From: Prolixibacteraceae bacterium
GTDB lineage: Bacteria > Bacteroidota > Bacteroidia > Bacteroidales > Prolixibacteraceae
Length of the DNA stretch: 33,105 nt
Direction: 5' to 3'
Assembly (NCBI GenBank): GCA_023251475.1
Contig: JAHEYS010000067.1
Location: 1 to 33,105 of the forward strand
Below, one piece after another: positions 18,570-26,780 of the stretch (its first letter is position 1; each line of letters begins with the position of its first letter). The notes beneath the pieces are model-generated. The model saw nothing but the letters and a program-made list of their open reading frames with translations, had not been told where the DNA came from and did not search any database. Made by a program: the position numbers and the translations under genes.

Positions 18570-19862
18570 TTATTCCACTTCGCCGTAAAGGTCAAAATCT
18601 TCGGAGGAGGTGATCTTTACCTGATAATAATTGCCAATTTTCAGTTTTTTACCTGCAGCGATCAACACCTCACCATCCACTTCTGGTGAATCGAATTCAG
18701 TTCTGCCAATAAAGTAATCTCCTTCAAGCCGGTCAATCACAACCTTCAGGGTCTGGCCTACCTTTTCTGCATTGATCTCAGCGGCGATCTGTTGCTGAAT
18801 GGCCATCAGTTCATCTGCCCGCTCCTGTTTAACTTCATCAGGGACATCATCTTTATAGAGTTCACCGGCAATGGTGCCATCCTCATGGGAATAGGGGAAG
18901 ACGCCAAGGCGCTCAAACCGCATCAGGCGTATAAATTCCTTCAGTTCCTCAAAATCGGCTGCCGTTTCTCCCGGATGTCCAACCAGCATGGTTGTCCGCA
19001 GATGTATTCCTGGTACCTCTTCCCTGATCCGGTTGATCAGCCGGATGGTCTTTTCCTTTGTGATATTGCGGCGCATGAGTGTGAGCATGTTATCGCTACA
19101 GTGCTGCAGCGCAATATCCAGATAGCGTGCCACGTTTGTCTTCGCATGCATTACCGGGAGTATTTCATACTGGAAATTAACCGGGTAGGCATAGTGAAGT
19201 TTAATCCATTCAATCCCTTCGATAGCGGAAAGTTCCTCAATCAATTGGGCAAGTTTCGGTTCTTTATACAGATCGAGGCCATAATCCGAAAGATCCTGGG
19301 CAATAATCAGCAGTTCTTTTACCCCTTTAGCAGCCAGACCCTTTGCTTCCGTAACAAGGTTCTCAATAGATACCGATTTATGTTTGCCGGTCATCTTGGG
19401 AATTGCACAGTAGGAACAGGTTCTGTTGCACCCTTCTGAGATCTTCAGGTAGGCATAATGGGATGGGGTGGTCAGATAGCGTTGGCGCGAAAGTGACATT
19501 TTATATTCGGCATTGAGATCCTCTACCATTTTTTTGATCTGAAATTTACCATAGATTCCATCCACCTCAGGAATTTCAGCCTTTAAATCATCCTTATATC
19601 GCTCAGACAAACAGCCAAATACATATATTTTATCGATCAATCCCCGCTTCTTTGCATCAGCAAATCCCAGGATCGTATTGACAGACTCCTCTTTGGCATC
19701 TCCGATAAACCCGCAGGTATTTATCGCCACAATCCGGGCATTTGAATCGTCCGAATTATGTGAGACTGAATAACCGTTTGCAGCCATCTGGGACAAAAAA
19801 AGCTCCGAATCGACCAGATTTTTGGAACATCCCAAAGAAATAACATTAATCTTTTTCTTCAT
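18570..19862 (-). CDS. rimO: Ribosomal protein S12 methylthiotransferase
   Basis: Radical-SAM CNRTCSYCAIP, N-terminal MTTase domain (ISLGCSKNLVDSE), C-terminal TRAM-like domain. Confidence 0.95.
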   Translation of the reverse strand: MKKKINVISLGCSKNLVDSELFLSQMAANGYSVSHNSDDSNARIVAINTCGFIGDAKEESVNTILGFADAKKRGLIDKIYVFGCLSERYKDDLKAEIPEVDGIYGKFQIKKMVEDLNAEYKMSLSRQRYLTTPSHYAYLKISEGCNRTCSYCAIPKMTGKHKSVSIENLVTEAKGLAAKGVKELLIIAQDLSDYGLDLYKEPKLAQLIEELSAIEGIEWIKLHYAYPVNFQYEILPVMHAKTNVARYLDIALQHCSDNMLTLMRRNITKEKTIRLINRIREEVPGIHLRTTMLVGHPGETAADFEELKEFIRLMRFERLGVFPYSHEDGTIAGELYKDDVPDEVKQERADELMAIQQQIAAEINAEKVGQTLKVVIDRLEGDYFIGRTEFDSPEVDGEVLIAAGKKLKIGNYYQVKITSSEDFDLYGEVE

Positions 19863-19863
19863 A

Positions 19864-20811
19864 TCAATTAAACAACGAATCTACAAATTCGTTACGGTGA
19901 AAAATTTGTAAATCTTCAATTCCTTCACCAACACCAATATATTTGACAGGAATTTTAAACTGATCGGATATCCCGATCACCACTCCCCCTTTTGCCGTTC
20001 CGTCAAGTTTGGTAAGCGCCAAAGCGGTTACCTCGGTGGCAAGGGTGAATTGTTTTGCCTGCTCGAAGGCATTCTGACCTGTTGATCCATCCAGTACCAG
20101 CAATACTTCATCCGGTGCGGAGAGGTAAACCTTTTGCATCACCTTCTTTATTTTGGAAAGTTCGTTCATCAGGTTAATCTTATTGTGCAGCCGACCTGCC
20201 GTATCAATAATGACCACATCGGCGCCCATCGATTTTGCGGATTGCAGGGTATCGAAAGCAACAGAAGCGGGATCAGAACCCATGTTTTGACGAACAAGCG
20301 GAACGCCAACCCTGTCGGCCCAGATTTGAAGCTGTTCGATTGCCGCAGCCCTGAAAGTATCCGCGGCGCCTAAAACAACCAACTTTCCTGCCGCCTTAAA
20401 CTGATGAGCCAGCTTCCCAATAGTGGTTGTTTTACCAACCCCATTCACACCAACAACCATAATTACATAAGGTTGACCGGTTTTTGGAAGGTCAAAATCG
20501 GATACATCGGTTGAGTTGTTTTCCTCCAACAATGATGCGATCTCCTCTTTTAACAGGCGGTTCAACTCCGATGTACCCATATATTTATCGGCGGCAACCC
20601 TCTTTTCAATCCGTTCGATTATCTTCAGCGTTGTTTTCACACCGACATCCGATGAAATGAGGATCTCCTCCAGATTATCAAGCACCTCATCATCAACGGT
20701 AGTCTTGCCGATAATTGCCCGGGAGAGTTTTTTAAAAACACCCTCCTTGGTTTTTTCAAGACCCTTGTCAAGGCGCTCTTTTTTTGATTTGGTAAAACTG
20801 AAAATTCCCAT
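19864..20811 (-). CDS. ftsY: Signal recognition particle receptor FtsY
   Basis: SRP GTPase NG domain: VGVNGVGKTTTIGKLA, DTFRAAAIEQL, DTAGRLHNK, TKLDGTAKGG. Confidence 0.95.
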   Translation of the reverse strand: MGIFSFTKSKKERLDKGLEKTKEGVFKKLSRAIIGKTTVDDEVLDNLEEILISSDVGVKTTLKIIERIEKRVAADKYMGTSELNRLLKEEIASLLEENNSTDVSDFDLPKTGQPYVIMVVGVNGVGKTTTIGKLAHQFKAAGKLVVLGAADTFRAAAIEQLQIWADRVGVPLVRQNMGSDPASVAFDTLQSAKSMGADVVIIDTAGRLHNKINLMNELSKIKKVMQKVYLSAPDEVLLVLDGSTGQNAFEQAKQFTLATEVTALALTKLDGTAKGGVVIGISDQFKIPVKYIGVGEGIEDLQIFHRNEFVDSLFN

Positions 20812-20878
20812 AACTAATGTTTTGAATAACCTGAAACTATTCGGTTTTGGTCAGATAAGCCGGTGAATGGACGGTAAT

Positions 20879-20915
20879 AAAAAAAAGAGCTCTCATCCAT
20901 AACGACGAAAGCTCT
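20879..20915 (-). terminator. Rho-independent terminator of the rpmB-rpmG-DUF4295 operon
   Basis: Minus strand AGAGCTTTCGTC-(gttatg)-GATGAGAGCTCT (12 bp with G-U pairs) followed by a T run. Confidence 0.85.
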
Positions 20916-20935
20916 CCTTCTACATAAGCTATGGA

Positions 20936-21094
20936 TTATTTACTTTTAAAATAATCGGTTACCGCTTCGTTAGGTATAATTTCCTCAACGAATTTGTAAG
21001 CTCCGGTTTTTTCAGACTTAACCATTCTGATTACCTTCGAATAAGTTTTACCGGCTCCTTTTTGAAGTGATGCAACTACTTTCTTTACTGCCAT
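20936..21094 (-). CDS. DUF4295-type small protein (52 aa)
   Basis: MAVKKVVASLQKGAGKTYSKVIRMVKSEKTGAYKFVEEIIPNEAVTDYFKSK; typical Bacteroidota partner of rpmB/rpmG. Not in the ORF track. Confidence 0.85.
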   Translation of the reverse strand: MAVKKVVASLQKGAGKTYSKVIRMVKSEKTGAYKFVEEIIPNEAVTDYFKSK

Positions 21095-21102
21095 AATTCA
21101 AA

Positions 21103-21285
21103 TTATTTAATTTCCCGGTGAACGGTAATACGTTTAAGAATCGGATTGAATTTTTTCAGTTCCAGGCGTTCCGGTGTATTCTTCCGGTTCTTTTTGGTCA
21201 CATAACGGGAAGTTCCGGGTTGCCCGCTAGCCTTGTGTTCTGTACACTCCAAAATGACCTGTACTCTGTTACCTTTTTTTGCCAT
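21103..21285 (-). CDS. rpmG: 50S ribosomal protein L33
   Basis: [52 protein letters not shown]. Confidence 0.95.
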   Translation of the reverse strand: MAKKGNRVQVILECTEHKASGQPGTSRYVTKKNRKNTPERLELKKFNPILKRITVHREIK

Positions 21286-21299
21286 TGCTCAGTAACTTA

Positions 21300-21542
21300 T
21301 TAAATTTTTTCTAAATAACCCTTGGCTTTTGCTTCCTTTAAGGTAGCCGCCAATCCGTTTTTATTAATTGTTCTCAACCCTGCGGCTGTAACATTCAACT
21401 TGATCCATCTATCCTCTTCAGGAAGATAAAACCGTTTGGTGAAAATATTCACCATAAACTTTCTGTTGGTCCTCCGTTTTGAGTGAGAGACATTGCTCCC
21501 AAACATCACTTTCTTACCTGTTATCTGACAAACTCTCGACAT
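21300..21542 (-). CDS. rpmB: 50S ribosomal protein L28
   Basis: [33 protein letters not shown]. Confidence 0.96.
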   Translation of the reverse strand: MSRVCQITGKKVMFGSNVSHSKRRTNRKFMVNIFTKRFYLPEEDRWIKLNVTAAGLRTINKNGLAATLKEAKAKGYLEKI

Positions 21543-21587
21543 TTTGAGTAATTTTTAACTTTCTTCCTACAATTTTCAAACAGTTCG

Positions 21588-21594
21588 CAAAGTA
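21588..21594 (-). promoter_or_regulatory. Putative Bacteroidota-type -7 element (TACTTTG) upstream of rpmB
   Basis: Minus-strand TTTACTTTGCG, close to the Bacteroidota TAnnTTTG -7 consensus, about 45 nt upstream of the rpmB start. Confidence 0.4.
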
Positions 21595-21952
21595 AAGTCT
21601 TTTTGTTCGAATAATCAAACTCTTCACCTCTTTTTTAACGACAGTTTATTCAATTGTTGATAAAATATGAATTACATCTATAAATCAGACAGATAATAGA
21701 TTTTTTATCGTTCAAAACCCGGAAAAACAAATGTTAAACTACCACCAATGGGGATCAGCCCTGGTTTTGGATGATTAAAACCGTCGCGATAAGATTAATA
21801 ATCAGCAACAAATATTTAACATTCACAGCTATTCCCCCCGAATAATCCTTTTTAAACCCGATGTCAATTATGATAAAAATATAAAACAGAATATCCCTGG
21901 TTGGTTAAAACAACTCTTTCACTAATTTTGTTACTTAATTAAAGAAATAATT

Positions 21953-22759
21953 TTGAGCGACAAAATTTCCAAATTCTATCCCACATTCTGGCAAGCGGTA
22001 AACCTGATTGTAATCTACATCTTTATCCAGACGGCGGTCGATTTCCCCCTGGCCATCTACGATTACAATCATGGCACCGACTGGCTTTACCAGCCATGGA
22101 TAAAAGTACCGGTTTTTCTTGGATCAACACTTTTTATCCTTTATCTCGGCTATATCTTTTCAGGATTATCATTCAATGAGGTGTTTTCCATCAAGCGGTT
22201 CAACCCCCTTGTAGTTCCATCAATGATCATCGTATTTGCCGGATTACAATACTTTCTGAACGAAATCAATATTCATTTCGAACAGATTCTTCCACCTCCC
22301 GGGTGGTTTATGGAGCTCTTTGCCAGGCTGTTCGATTCTGATCTGGGCGTATGGGGCGGAATTCTCCGGATTGTGGTCATCGCTCCTGTTGTAGAGGAGA
22401 TTATATTCAGAGGGGTGATCATGTCAGGCTTCTCGAGAAATTATCATCCTGTTTTTGCCATCTTCTTCTCCGCGCTGCTTTTTGCCTTGTTTCACCTCAA
22501 TCCATGGCAGTTTGCCGCAACTTTTGCCCTTGGACTTTTGCTTGGCTGGATACGCGTACGAACAGGATCACTTCTTGCATGCATAGCCGGTCACGCAATT
22601 CACAACGGACTGGTATTTATAACGGTATACTATTATAACGAATTAAAAAGTTTATCATTTATGCAGTCTGGTATTTCTCTTAACTATTGGATTCACCTCC
22701 TGGTAATGGTTTCCGGGATTGCATTAATCTGGCTGTTTAGCCGGAACAAGGAGAGATAA
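21953..22759 (+). CDS. CPBP-family intramembrane metalloprotease
   Basis: PF02517-type motifs: VVEEIIFRGVI, LFALFHLNPWQF, HAIHNGLVF; TTG start. Confidence 0.88.
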   Translation: MSDKISKFYPTFWQAVNLIVIYIFIQTAVDFPLAIYDYNHGTDWLYQPWIKVPVFLGSTLFILYLGYIFSGLSFNEVFSIKRFNPLVVPSMIIVFAGLQYFLNEINIHFEQILPPPGWFMELFARLFDSDLGVWGGILRIVVIAPVVEEIIFRGVIMSGFSRNYHPVFAIFFSALLFALFHLNPWQFAATFALGLLLGWIRVRTGSLLACIAGHAIHNGLVFITVYYYNELKSLSFMQSGISLNYWIHLLVMVSGIALIWLFSRNKER

Positions 22760-23015
22760 AGCGATGATAAAAACAGAGGAGACCTCTCCTTAACCTGAGT
22801 GATCTCCTCCATTGGAAATAGAAGTAGTTTAAAATCAAAGCTGTTTAATATATAAACCTGAATAATTCATTCTTCACGTTTCATATATATCTATAAGACC
22901 TTAAAGATTGTTTCGTCACTTTTGATTAATCATGTTCCTCCCGGAACAATAAATAAGTAATGTTCCTCGTATGGCAGTTGGCTCGCGGAGAGAGGAGCGA
23001 TGGGAATTAGATAAT

Positions 23016-23085
23016 GTGTCATCGCGAGGAGCTCATCGATGATTTTTAACGAAATGATTGAAATGATGAGCAACGAAGCAATCTC
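23016..23085. repeat. Degenerate dispersed intergenic repeat (gtcatcgcgaggagc ... caacgaagcaatctc)
   Basis: Ends match the widespread motif recalled as GTCATTGCGAGGAGC...GCGACGAAGCAATCTC; the middle is AT-rich and diverged. Confidence 0.5.
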
Positions 23086-23170
23086 TTCTGCATGTCAGCT
23101 TTCCCAGGGGATTAAAATTAAACAATCCTCCATCTTTAAAACGACATCTATTTATTCTCACTACTTAACA

Positions 23171-23428
23171 TCAATTAGAATCGGGTGATGAACCTCCTTT
23201 TTTGGTTAATCCATCAATCAGAGCCTTGGATATTACATAATCGGTTATAAGAATTTTTAGTTTCACCGGATTGGTACCACCTGAGGCGTCATACCAGGGA
23301 GCAATGGTCCCCATCAGTTCACTCCCCATATAAGAGGCGATTCCATTCTCTTCGAGTAATTCTTTAATCAAAATTGCTTTCCATAATTCACCTGAAAATA
23401 TTTCGATGATTTCATCCTGATTTTTCAT
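23171..23428 (-). CDS. DUF2007-like putative signal-transducing protein
   Basis: IIEIFSGELWKAILIKELLEENGIASYMGSELMGTIAPWY...KLKILITDYVISKALIDGL. Confidence 0.7.
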   Translation of the reverse strand: MKNQDEIIEIFSGELWKAILIKELLEENGIASYMGSELMGTIAPWYDASGGTNPVKLKILITDYVISKALIDGLTKKGGSSPDSN

Positions 23429-23455
23429 GACCAGCAATTTTATCGGTGATCAGTT

Positions 23456-24685
23456 TTATTTTACCGTCATCATCGCCAGCGATTCTTTATCCTTGATAAC
23501 CAATTTATTCCCGGCTAAAATGGGATAAGAATAGGTTGGTGTATCTGCAACCTTGATCAATGCTACTTCACTATATGAAGTTTGATCGGGTTTAAAAACT
23601 ACCAGGTTTGATGTTTGTGGCAAAGCGATGATCAGTGAACCGGCATCCACAATTGATCCGAAATCGTTGTGCAGCCGCGTGTCTATCCAGGCGGTCTTGC
23701 CCGTTGCAGCATTCATGCAAAAGAGTTTTCTCCCGTCTGAAACGCCATAAAGAAAACCATCTTTCAACACAGGCGTATTCCATTTAGTCCCAAGTTCATT
23801 GTTTTTCCAAAGCTCACCTGCCACATATCCATCCCCTTTTTTCTCAATTTTCACAGCCTTTGTCCCCTGGCCCTGACCGGTAATAATCACCGTCTCTTCA
23901 TTGATAACAGGACTTGCTGCGTTATAAAACCGATTCTCTGTCGGTACTGCAAACTGCCACAAAAGTTTCCCCTTTGCCGGATCAATCCCTACCAGGTTTT
24001 TTGCCGTCAGCACAACAATCTGTTTTTTCCCTTTCACCTGCATTATTAATGGTGAAGCATAAGAAGGGGCATCGCACGGACAAATCCATTTCTGCTTTCC
24101 ACTTTTCATGTCAAAAGCAATCACTTCACCCTTCTCCTTTCCACCCATATGAACAATGCACATTCCATCAAAGATCAGGGGTGACAAACCGGTAAAGAAA
24201 GGGGGTAAATCCTTTGTGAAATCTTCATTACTCCAAAGCAACGCTCCTTTTGCCAGATCGAGACAGGTCAGTACTCCGCCAACACCCAGGGTCACAATTC
24301 GCCCCGCTCCTACTGCCGGTGTACCTCTTGGCCCGGGATGCTGAGAACTGGCAGGTCCACTGATTGCCAGCGCGGGATATTTATACTGCCAGACCTCCTC
24401 TCCGGTGGCAAGACCGACGCACCGGATTACCTCATCATTCCCCTGACGGGTAAATGTAAATAGTTTATCTCCGGTAATAACGGGGGAAGCGTCGCCCAAA
24501 CCCACTGTCACTTTCCATTTGACCGGTAAATTACCTGGCCATGCCTGTGGGGCATCGAATCCTGTAACTTTACCGTCACCGTTGGCACCGCGCCACTGCG
24601 TCCAATCCTGTGCAAAAACGGTTTTATTCATGATCAGTACCAGGATTACTGTCATGGAGAACAACAATCGGGCAATGTTTTTCAT
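23456..24685 (-). CDS. Secreted PQQ-like beta-propeller repeat protein
   Basis: Signal peptide; repeated WxW/blade motifs (DWTQWRGANGDGKV, GEEVWQYKYP, GKLLWQFAVP, GKTAWIDT). Confidence 0.88.
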   Translation of the reverse strand: MKNIARLLFSMTVILVLIMNKTVFAQDWTQWRGANGDGKVTGFDAPQAWPGNLPVKWKVTVGLGDASPVITGDKLFTFTRQGNDEVIRCVGLATGEEVWQYKYPALAISGPASSQHPGPRGTPAVGAGRIVTLGVGGVLTCLDLAKGALLWSNEDFTKDLPPFFTGLSPLIFDGMCIVHMGGKEKGEVIAFDMKSGKQKWICPCDAPSYASPLIMQVKGKKQIVVLTAKNLVGIDPAKGKLLWQFAVPTENRFYNAASPVINEETVIITGQGQGTKAVKIEKKGDGYVAGELWKNNELGTKWNTPVLKDGFLYGVSDGRKLFCMNAATGKTAWIDTRLHNDFGSIVDAGSLIIALPQTSNLVVFKPDQTSYSEVALIKVADTPTYSYPILAGNKLVIKDKESLAMMTVK

Positions 24686-24865
24686 CTTTATTATTTTTTG
24701 TTAAAACAACTAGTTACCAATACTCTAAATATACAAAAAATAAAGATATAAATAACTATTCAGAAGAAAATTTTCAATCGTAACGCGTATGATTTTTGCT
24801 TAAAAGAATCTTTATTGTTACAGTTTTATCATAATATAAAGGCCAACAATTATCTGTAAATATGG

Positions 24866-25282
24866 TCAGGCTTCCTTCTTCCCCATTACCAGGATAACCA
24901 CGACAGCAACAATTGCAAGCAGAACAGAATAAGTAATTACATCGACCAGTACCACTGAAAAGCTGTTATACATATGACTCATGGAATAGCTGCCCAAATC
25001 ATAGGAGGAGGATATGAGCAATCCAATGATTGCTGCAATTTTCACACCTTCCCGGATTCCTGTTGTTTTTGACCAGCTAAAGACCAGAGAGAGCAAAAAT
25101 CCAACACCCAGACTGGATAAAATCATGGCCCACCAGATCATCTCCTCCATCGGTCTGGAGGCGCACTGATTAATATTGGCGGTCATGTAACTATTTAACA
25201 GAATCCCATAAACCAACCATCCAAGAAAAAAATAAGTCACCCCACCTGCTAATCCCCCGAGTAAAATCTTGTTTGTCTTCAT
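24866..25282 (-). CDS. Small membrane protein, paralog of 25750..26172
   Basis: Four hydrophobic segments; strong similarity to the neighbouring 140-aa ORF along its whole length. Confidence 0.75.
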   Translation of the reverse strand: MKTNKILLGGLAGGVTYFFLGWLVYGILLNSYMTANINQCASRPMEEMIWWAMILSSLGVGFLLSLVFSWSKTTGIREGVKIAAIIGLLISSSYDLGSYSMSHMYNSFSVVLVDVITYSVLLAIVAVVVILVMGKKEA

Positions 25283-25444
25283 TTTGAATAATTTAATTAG
25301 TTAATAACATTATTACGAACGAATTACTATTTAGTTTCAATAATATTACGAAAGTTAATCCAATGTGATAAATGGTTTGAAGATGGCTTCAAAACCCAGG
25401 TTTTGTATTCATAATCACCGGTGAGGTGATCCTTCTGATGCTGT

Positions 25445-25753
25445 TTATTCTGTCTTGTCGTAAACCTCCAAAGCTGTGGGAAGACAACTTGCAACACCCT
25501 TTAAGCCACAAACAGTTAATGTAATCAGAATGGTATCCCTGATCTCTTCCCTGGTCGCCCCAAGTTTTTTTGCCATCGGAACATGGTAGTGGATTGCTGT
25601 TGTATCTCCCACGGAGGCCTTTATTCCGATATAAACCAATTGTTTCGTCTTTGGATCCAATCCGCTGGTACTTTTTAATGCTTCAATCAATCCATCAAAA
25701 GCTGTAGCAACTTCTGGTGCCTCCTTTTGAAAAATATCGAGTGGGTTCATCAT
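25445..25753 (-). CDS. Carboxymuconolactone decarboxylase / AhpD-like family protein
   Basis: LDPKTKQLVYIGIKASVGDTTAIHYHVPMAKKLGATREEIRDTILITLTVCG; lacks the CxxC of AhpD. Confidence 0.85.
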   Translation of the reverse strand: MMNPLDIFQKEAPEVATAFDGLIEALKSTSGLDPKTKQLVYIGIKASVGDTTAIHYHVPMAKKLGATREEIRDTILITLTVCGLKGVASCLPTALEVYDKTE

Positions 25754-26172
25754 TCCTCTTTTTTATCCATCGCCATTACCCAGGCAATTACGGCTCCGCC
25801 AGTAATTAATATTATAACGGATGCAATGAGATCAACAAACACGACACTCAGATCATGAAACATATTGCTCATGGCATAAAACTGAAGATCGATAAAGAGG
25901 GTAAACAGTAGTCCCAGGATTCCCCCAACCTTCGCGCCAGCTATTACACTGGTTGAATTTGACCAGCTTATTACAATTGTCAGAAGAAATCCCAGGCTAA
26001 GGTTTGAGAGGATTAAAGCCCACCAGGTCATATCCTCCATCGGCTTCATAAAGCATTGATTATAATTGGCTGCCATGTAATTTTTCAACAGTATACCGTA
26101 GACAAACCAATTGGCCAGAAATAAAATAATACCCCCGGCGACCCCTCCAAGCATAATTTTTGTTGTTTTCAT
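25750..26172 (-). CDS. Small membrane protein, paralog of 24866..25282
   Basis: MKTTKIMLGGVAGGIILFLANWFVYGILLKNYMAANYNQCFMKPMEDMTWWALILSN matches MKTNKILLGGLAGGVTYFFLGWLVYGILLNSYMTANINQCASRPMEEMIWWAMILSS; overlaps the CMD gene by 4 nt. Confidence 0.78.
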   Translation of the reverse strand: MKTTKIMLGGVAGGIILFLANWFVYGILLKNYMAANYNQCFMKPMEDMTWWALILSNLSLGFLLTIVISWSNSTSVIAGAKVGGILGLLFTLFIDLQFYAMSNMFHDLSVVFVDLIASVIILITGGAVIAWVMAMDKKEE

Positions 26173-26225
26173 AGTGCAAATATTAATTTCCCCTACTCTC
26201 AGGCTTTTCGGTGACGCCCCGTTTT

Positions 26226-26642
26226 TTAAAGTGGGTTCTGAACTCCACTTTTTACCTGTTTAATCTTGTCAATTTTGGTTTTCCCCTTTTGCAAATTTTC
26301 ATTGACCCGGAATAATACAATCCGGGTGATCAGATCCAGCGGCAGGGGTTTGTCAAGGGGAAACTGCACCGAACCTTTTGCCCACTTAAAACCGGAGAGT
26401 TCTTTATAAAATGTTGCTATTCCTGAAGCGCCGGGATAAAATCCGATATGTTTGTTATATCCGGCAAAATAGAGCAGAATCCTTCCGTAAATTTTAAATG
26501 CCGGCATCCGGTAACTGATGACCTCTTTCGCCTCCGGCGCGGCTTCCCGTATCAGGCTACGAAGTTGATTCAGAAGTTCCCTGGTCTCTTGCGGGAAAGC
26601 ACTAATATACCGATCAATCTCATTTGGGGGTAGTGGTGTCAT
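26226..26642 (-). CDS. DUF1801/YdhG-like protein
   Basis: IDRYISAFPQETRELLNQLRSLIREAAPEAKEVISYRMPAFKIYGRILLYFAGYNKHIGFYP. Confidence 0.88.
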   Translation of the reverse strand: MTPLPPNEIDRYISAFPQETRELLNQLRSLIREAAPEAKEVISYRMPAFKIYGRILLYFAGYNKHIGFYPGASGIATFYKELSGFKWAKGSVQFPLDKPLPLDLITRIVLFRVNENLQKGKTKIDKIKQVKSGVQNPL

Positions 26643-26780
26643 ACGGCTGGTATTAATAACGGTAACAAAGTTAATAATATCGTTTCAAACAATTAAACAG
26701 AAATAACCGGGCATGCAAGAATGGTTAAAAAGTGGATGGGCTCGCGCTGTGAAAAAATTCTACTTGTTATTTAAAAAGTT

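Noticed and set aside
18792-19439. 215-aa plus-strand ORF
   Set aside because: Fully antisense to rimO, which has clear radical-SAM motifs; translation is low in recognisable structure. A shadow ORF.
21953-22759. First CPBP protease (22 kb) as part of the peptide island
   Set aside because: About 7 kb away from the peptide locus, opposite strand, embedded among housekeeping genes; more likely an unrelated family member.
22776-22809. GAGGAGA...TCTCCTC inverted repeat after the first CPBP gene
   Set aside because: Only 7-bp arms with a 20-nt loop; the T run lies on the minus strand with no gene close enough to need it. Too weak to call a terminator.
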